Shown: piece by piece, positions 63,361 through 64,000 of the stretch
Layout: every line of letters starts with the position of its first letter
Position numbering within the stretch: the first letter of the stretch is position 1
NCBI GenBank assembly: GCA_019358835.1
Contig: JAHHIH010000001.1
Coordinates: 62,001 to 126,000 of the forward strand
Direction of reading: 5' to 3'
DNA from: Tildeniella torsiva UHER 1998/13D
GTDB lineage: Bacteria; Cyanobacteriota; Cyanobacteriia; Phormidesmidales; Phormidesmidaceae
Length of the DNA: 64,000 nucleotides
Program-made: the position numbers and the translations under genes
Notes under the pieces: model-generated
The model's input: the letters and a program-made list of their open reading frames with translations, nothing else
What the model was told of the DNA's origin: nothing
The model's database searches: none

Positions 63361-63597
63361 AGGTTCAACAGCTTAACGACGGTTTTTCGGAGCAGCAGCA
63401 CGCAGCACTAGGACTAGCCCAAGGGCTAACACGGTTATTGGCCTGAATCGATTAAGACCCCACACACAGCCTCGCCTTTCAGCAGACCCCGCAACCAGAC
63501 GATTGTCAATACCCCCTGGTTGGGCAAGGCACAAAGCTCAGATGCCAGACGACAATTCTTAGGTCATTATACCTAGCGATTGTTTCAATCCGTAGCT

Positions 63598-64000
63598 CTA
63601 GCTACGGTATTTCTTGAACACTAGGGTAACGTTGTGGCCCCCAAAGCCAAAGGAGTTGGAGATCGCCACCTCAATGGGCATCGGCCGACTCTGGTTGGGA
63701 ATATAGTCGAGGTCGCAGTCAGGGTCGGGGTCGTGGAGGTTGATGGTGGGCGGGGCAATATCGTTGGCGATCGCCAGACAGGTCGCCACCGCCTCAATGC
63801 CCCCAGAGCCGCCCAGCAGGTGCCCGGTCATCGACTTGGTCGAACTCACCGCCACCTTGTAGGCCACCTCCCCCAGGGCGGTTTTAATCGCCTGGGTTTC
63901 GGTGGGGTCGTTGGCCCCTGTGCTGGTGCCGTGGGCGTTGATATAGCTAATGTCGCTCGGCGCAAGCCCCGCATCCTTTAGCGCTAACTGAATACAGCGA
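63598..64000 (-). CDS. fabF: 3-oxoacyl-ACP synthase II (C-terminal part, cut by window end)
   Basis: About 134 residues of the C-terminal half are inside the window. The first active-site His is in [13 protein letters not shown], the second in [20 protein letters not shown] (with the catalytic Lys), and [14 protein letters not shown] is the terminal signature. The nucleophilic Cys lies outside. KAS II elongates acyl-ACP in fatty-acid synthesis and governs C16 to C18 conversion. The gene continues beyond base 64,000. It is followed on the same strand by tkt. Confidence 0.96.
   Translation of the reverse strand, partial: RCIQLALKDAGLAPSDISYINAHGTSTGANDPTETQAIKTALGEVAYKVAVSSTKSMTGHLLGGSGGIEAVATCLAIANDIAPPTINLHDPDPDCDLDYIPNQSRPMPIEVAISNSFGFGGHNVTLVFKKYRS

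Overview
The window is a chromosomal segment of a cyanobacterium. This rests on psbU, ycf54, a GGPP synthase gene, a TLP40/CYP38-type cyclophilin, a CAAD protein, a cyanobacterial exosortase with a PTPA-type sorting signal, an HpsJ-like pair, and frequent HIP1 octamers (GCGATCGC). The housekeeping part is GC-rich. Gene content and composition suggest a filamentous Leptolyngbya/Nodosilinea-like lineage, but that is inference. No rRNA, tRNA, CRISPR array or intact insertion sequence was found.

Region 1 (1-14.9 kb) is a surface-polysaccharide locus read left to right. It holds the tail of a membrane protein, a nitroreductase-family protein, two polysaccharide pyruvyl transferases, one GT2 and five GT4 glycosyltransferases, an O-antigen polymerase-like protein and an acyltransferase-3/SGNH protein. 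It is a compositional mosaic: AT-rich at 1-6.05 kb, strongly GC-rich at 6.05-9.7 kb, AT-rich again at 11.2-14.9 kb. A 163-bp MITE-like element lies at 10,999-11,161.

Region 2 (15-22 kb) looks like an envelope sorting and secretion module. Two HpsJ-like membrane proteins bracket an exosortase, a PTPA-CTERM protein and a DUF4347/beta-helix/RTX secreted protein. Together with region 1 it suggests a locus for building and decorating an extracellular matrix.

Region 3 (22-41.6 kb) is mostly housekeeping: a bestrophin, Uma2 nuclease-like protein, HflX, CAAD protein, a large conserved membrane protein, a serpin, Trm1, a DUF2103 protein, ClpS, a histidine kinase, ThiL and cyclophilin. The efp-accB-pyrF series follows, then CofH and a Gfo/Idh plus NAD-epimerase pair.

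Region 4 (42-53.6 kb) holds a Wza/Wzc-like export pair, pdxJ, ycf54, a folD-crtE-DUF212 series, psbU, nadB and a DUF2227 protein. The Wza/Wzc pair may export the polymer made in region 1.

Region 5 (53.7-64 kb) is a four-gene signalling unit on the minus strand: a CHASE3-HAMP-GAF hybrid kinase with three receivers, CheR, a receiver-less CheB, and a REC-PAS-HK-REC kinase. The fabF-tkt pair follows, with fabF cut by the window end.
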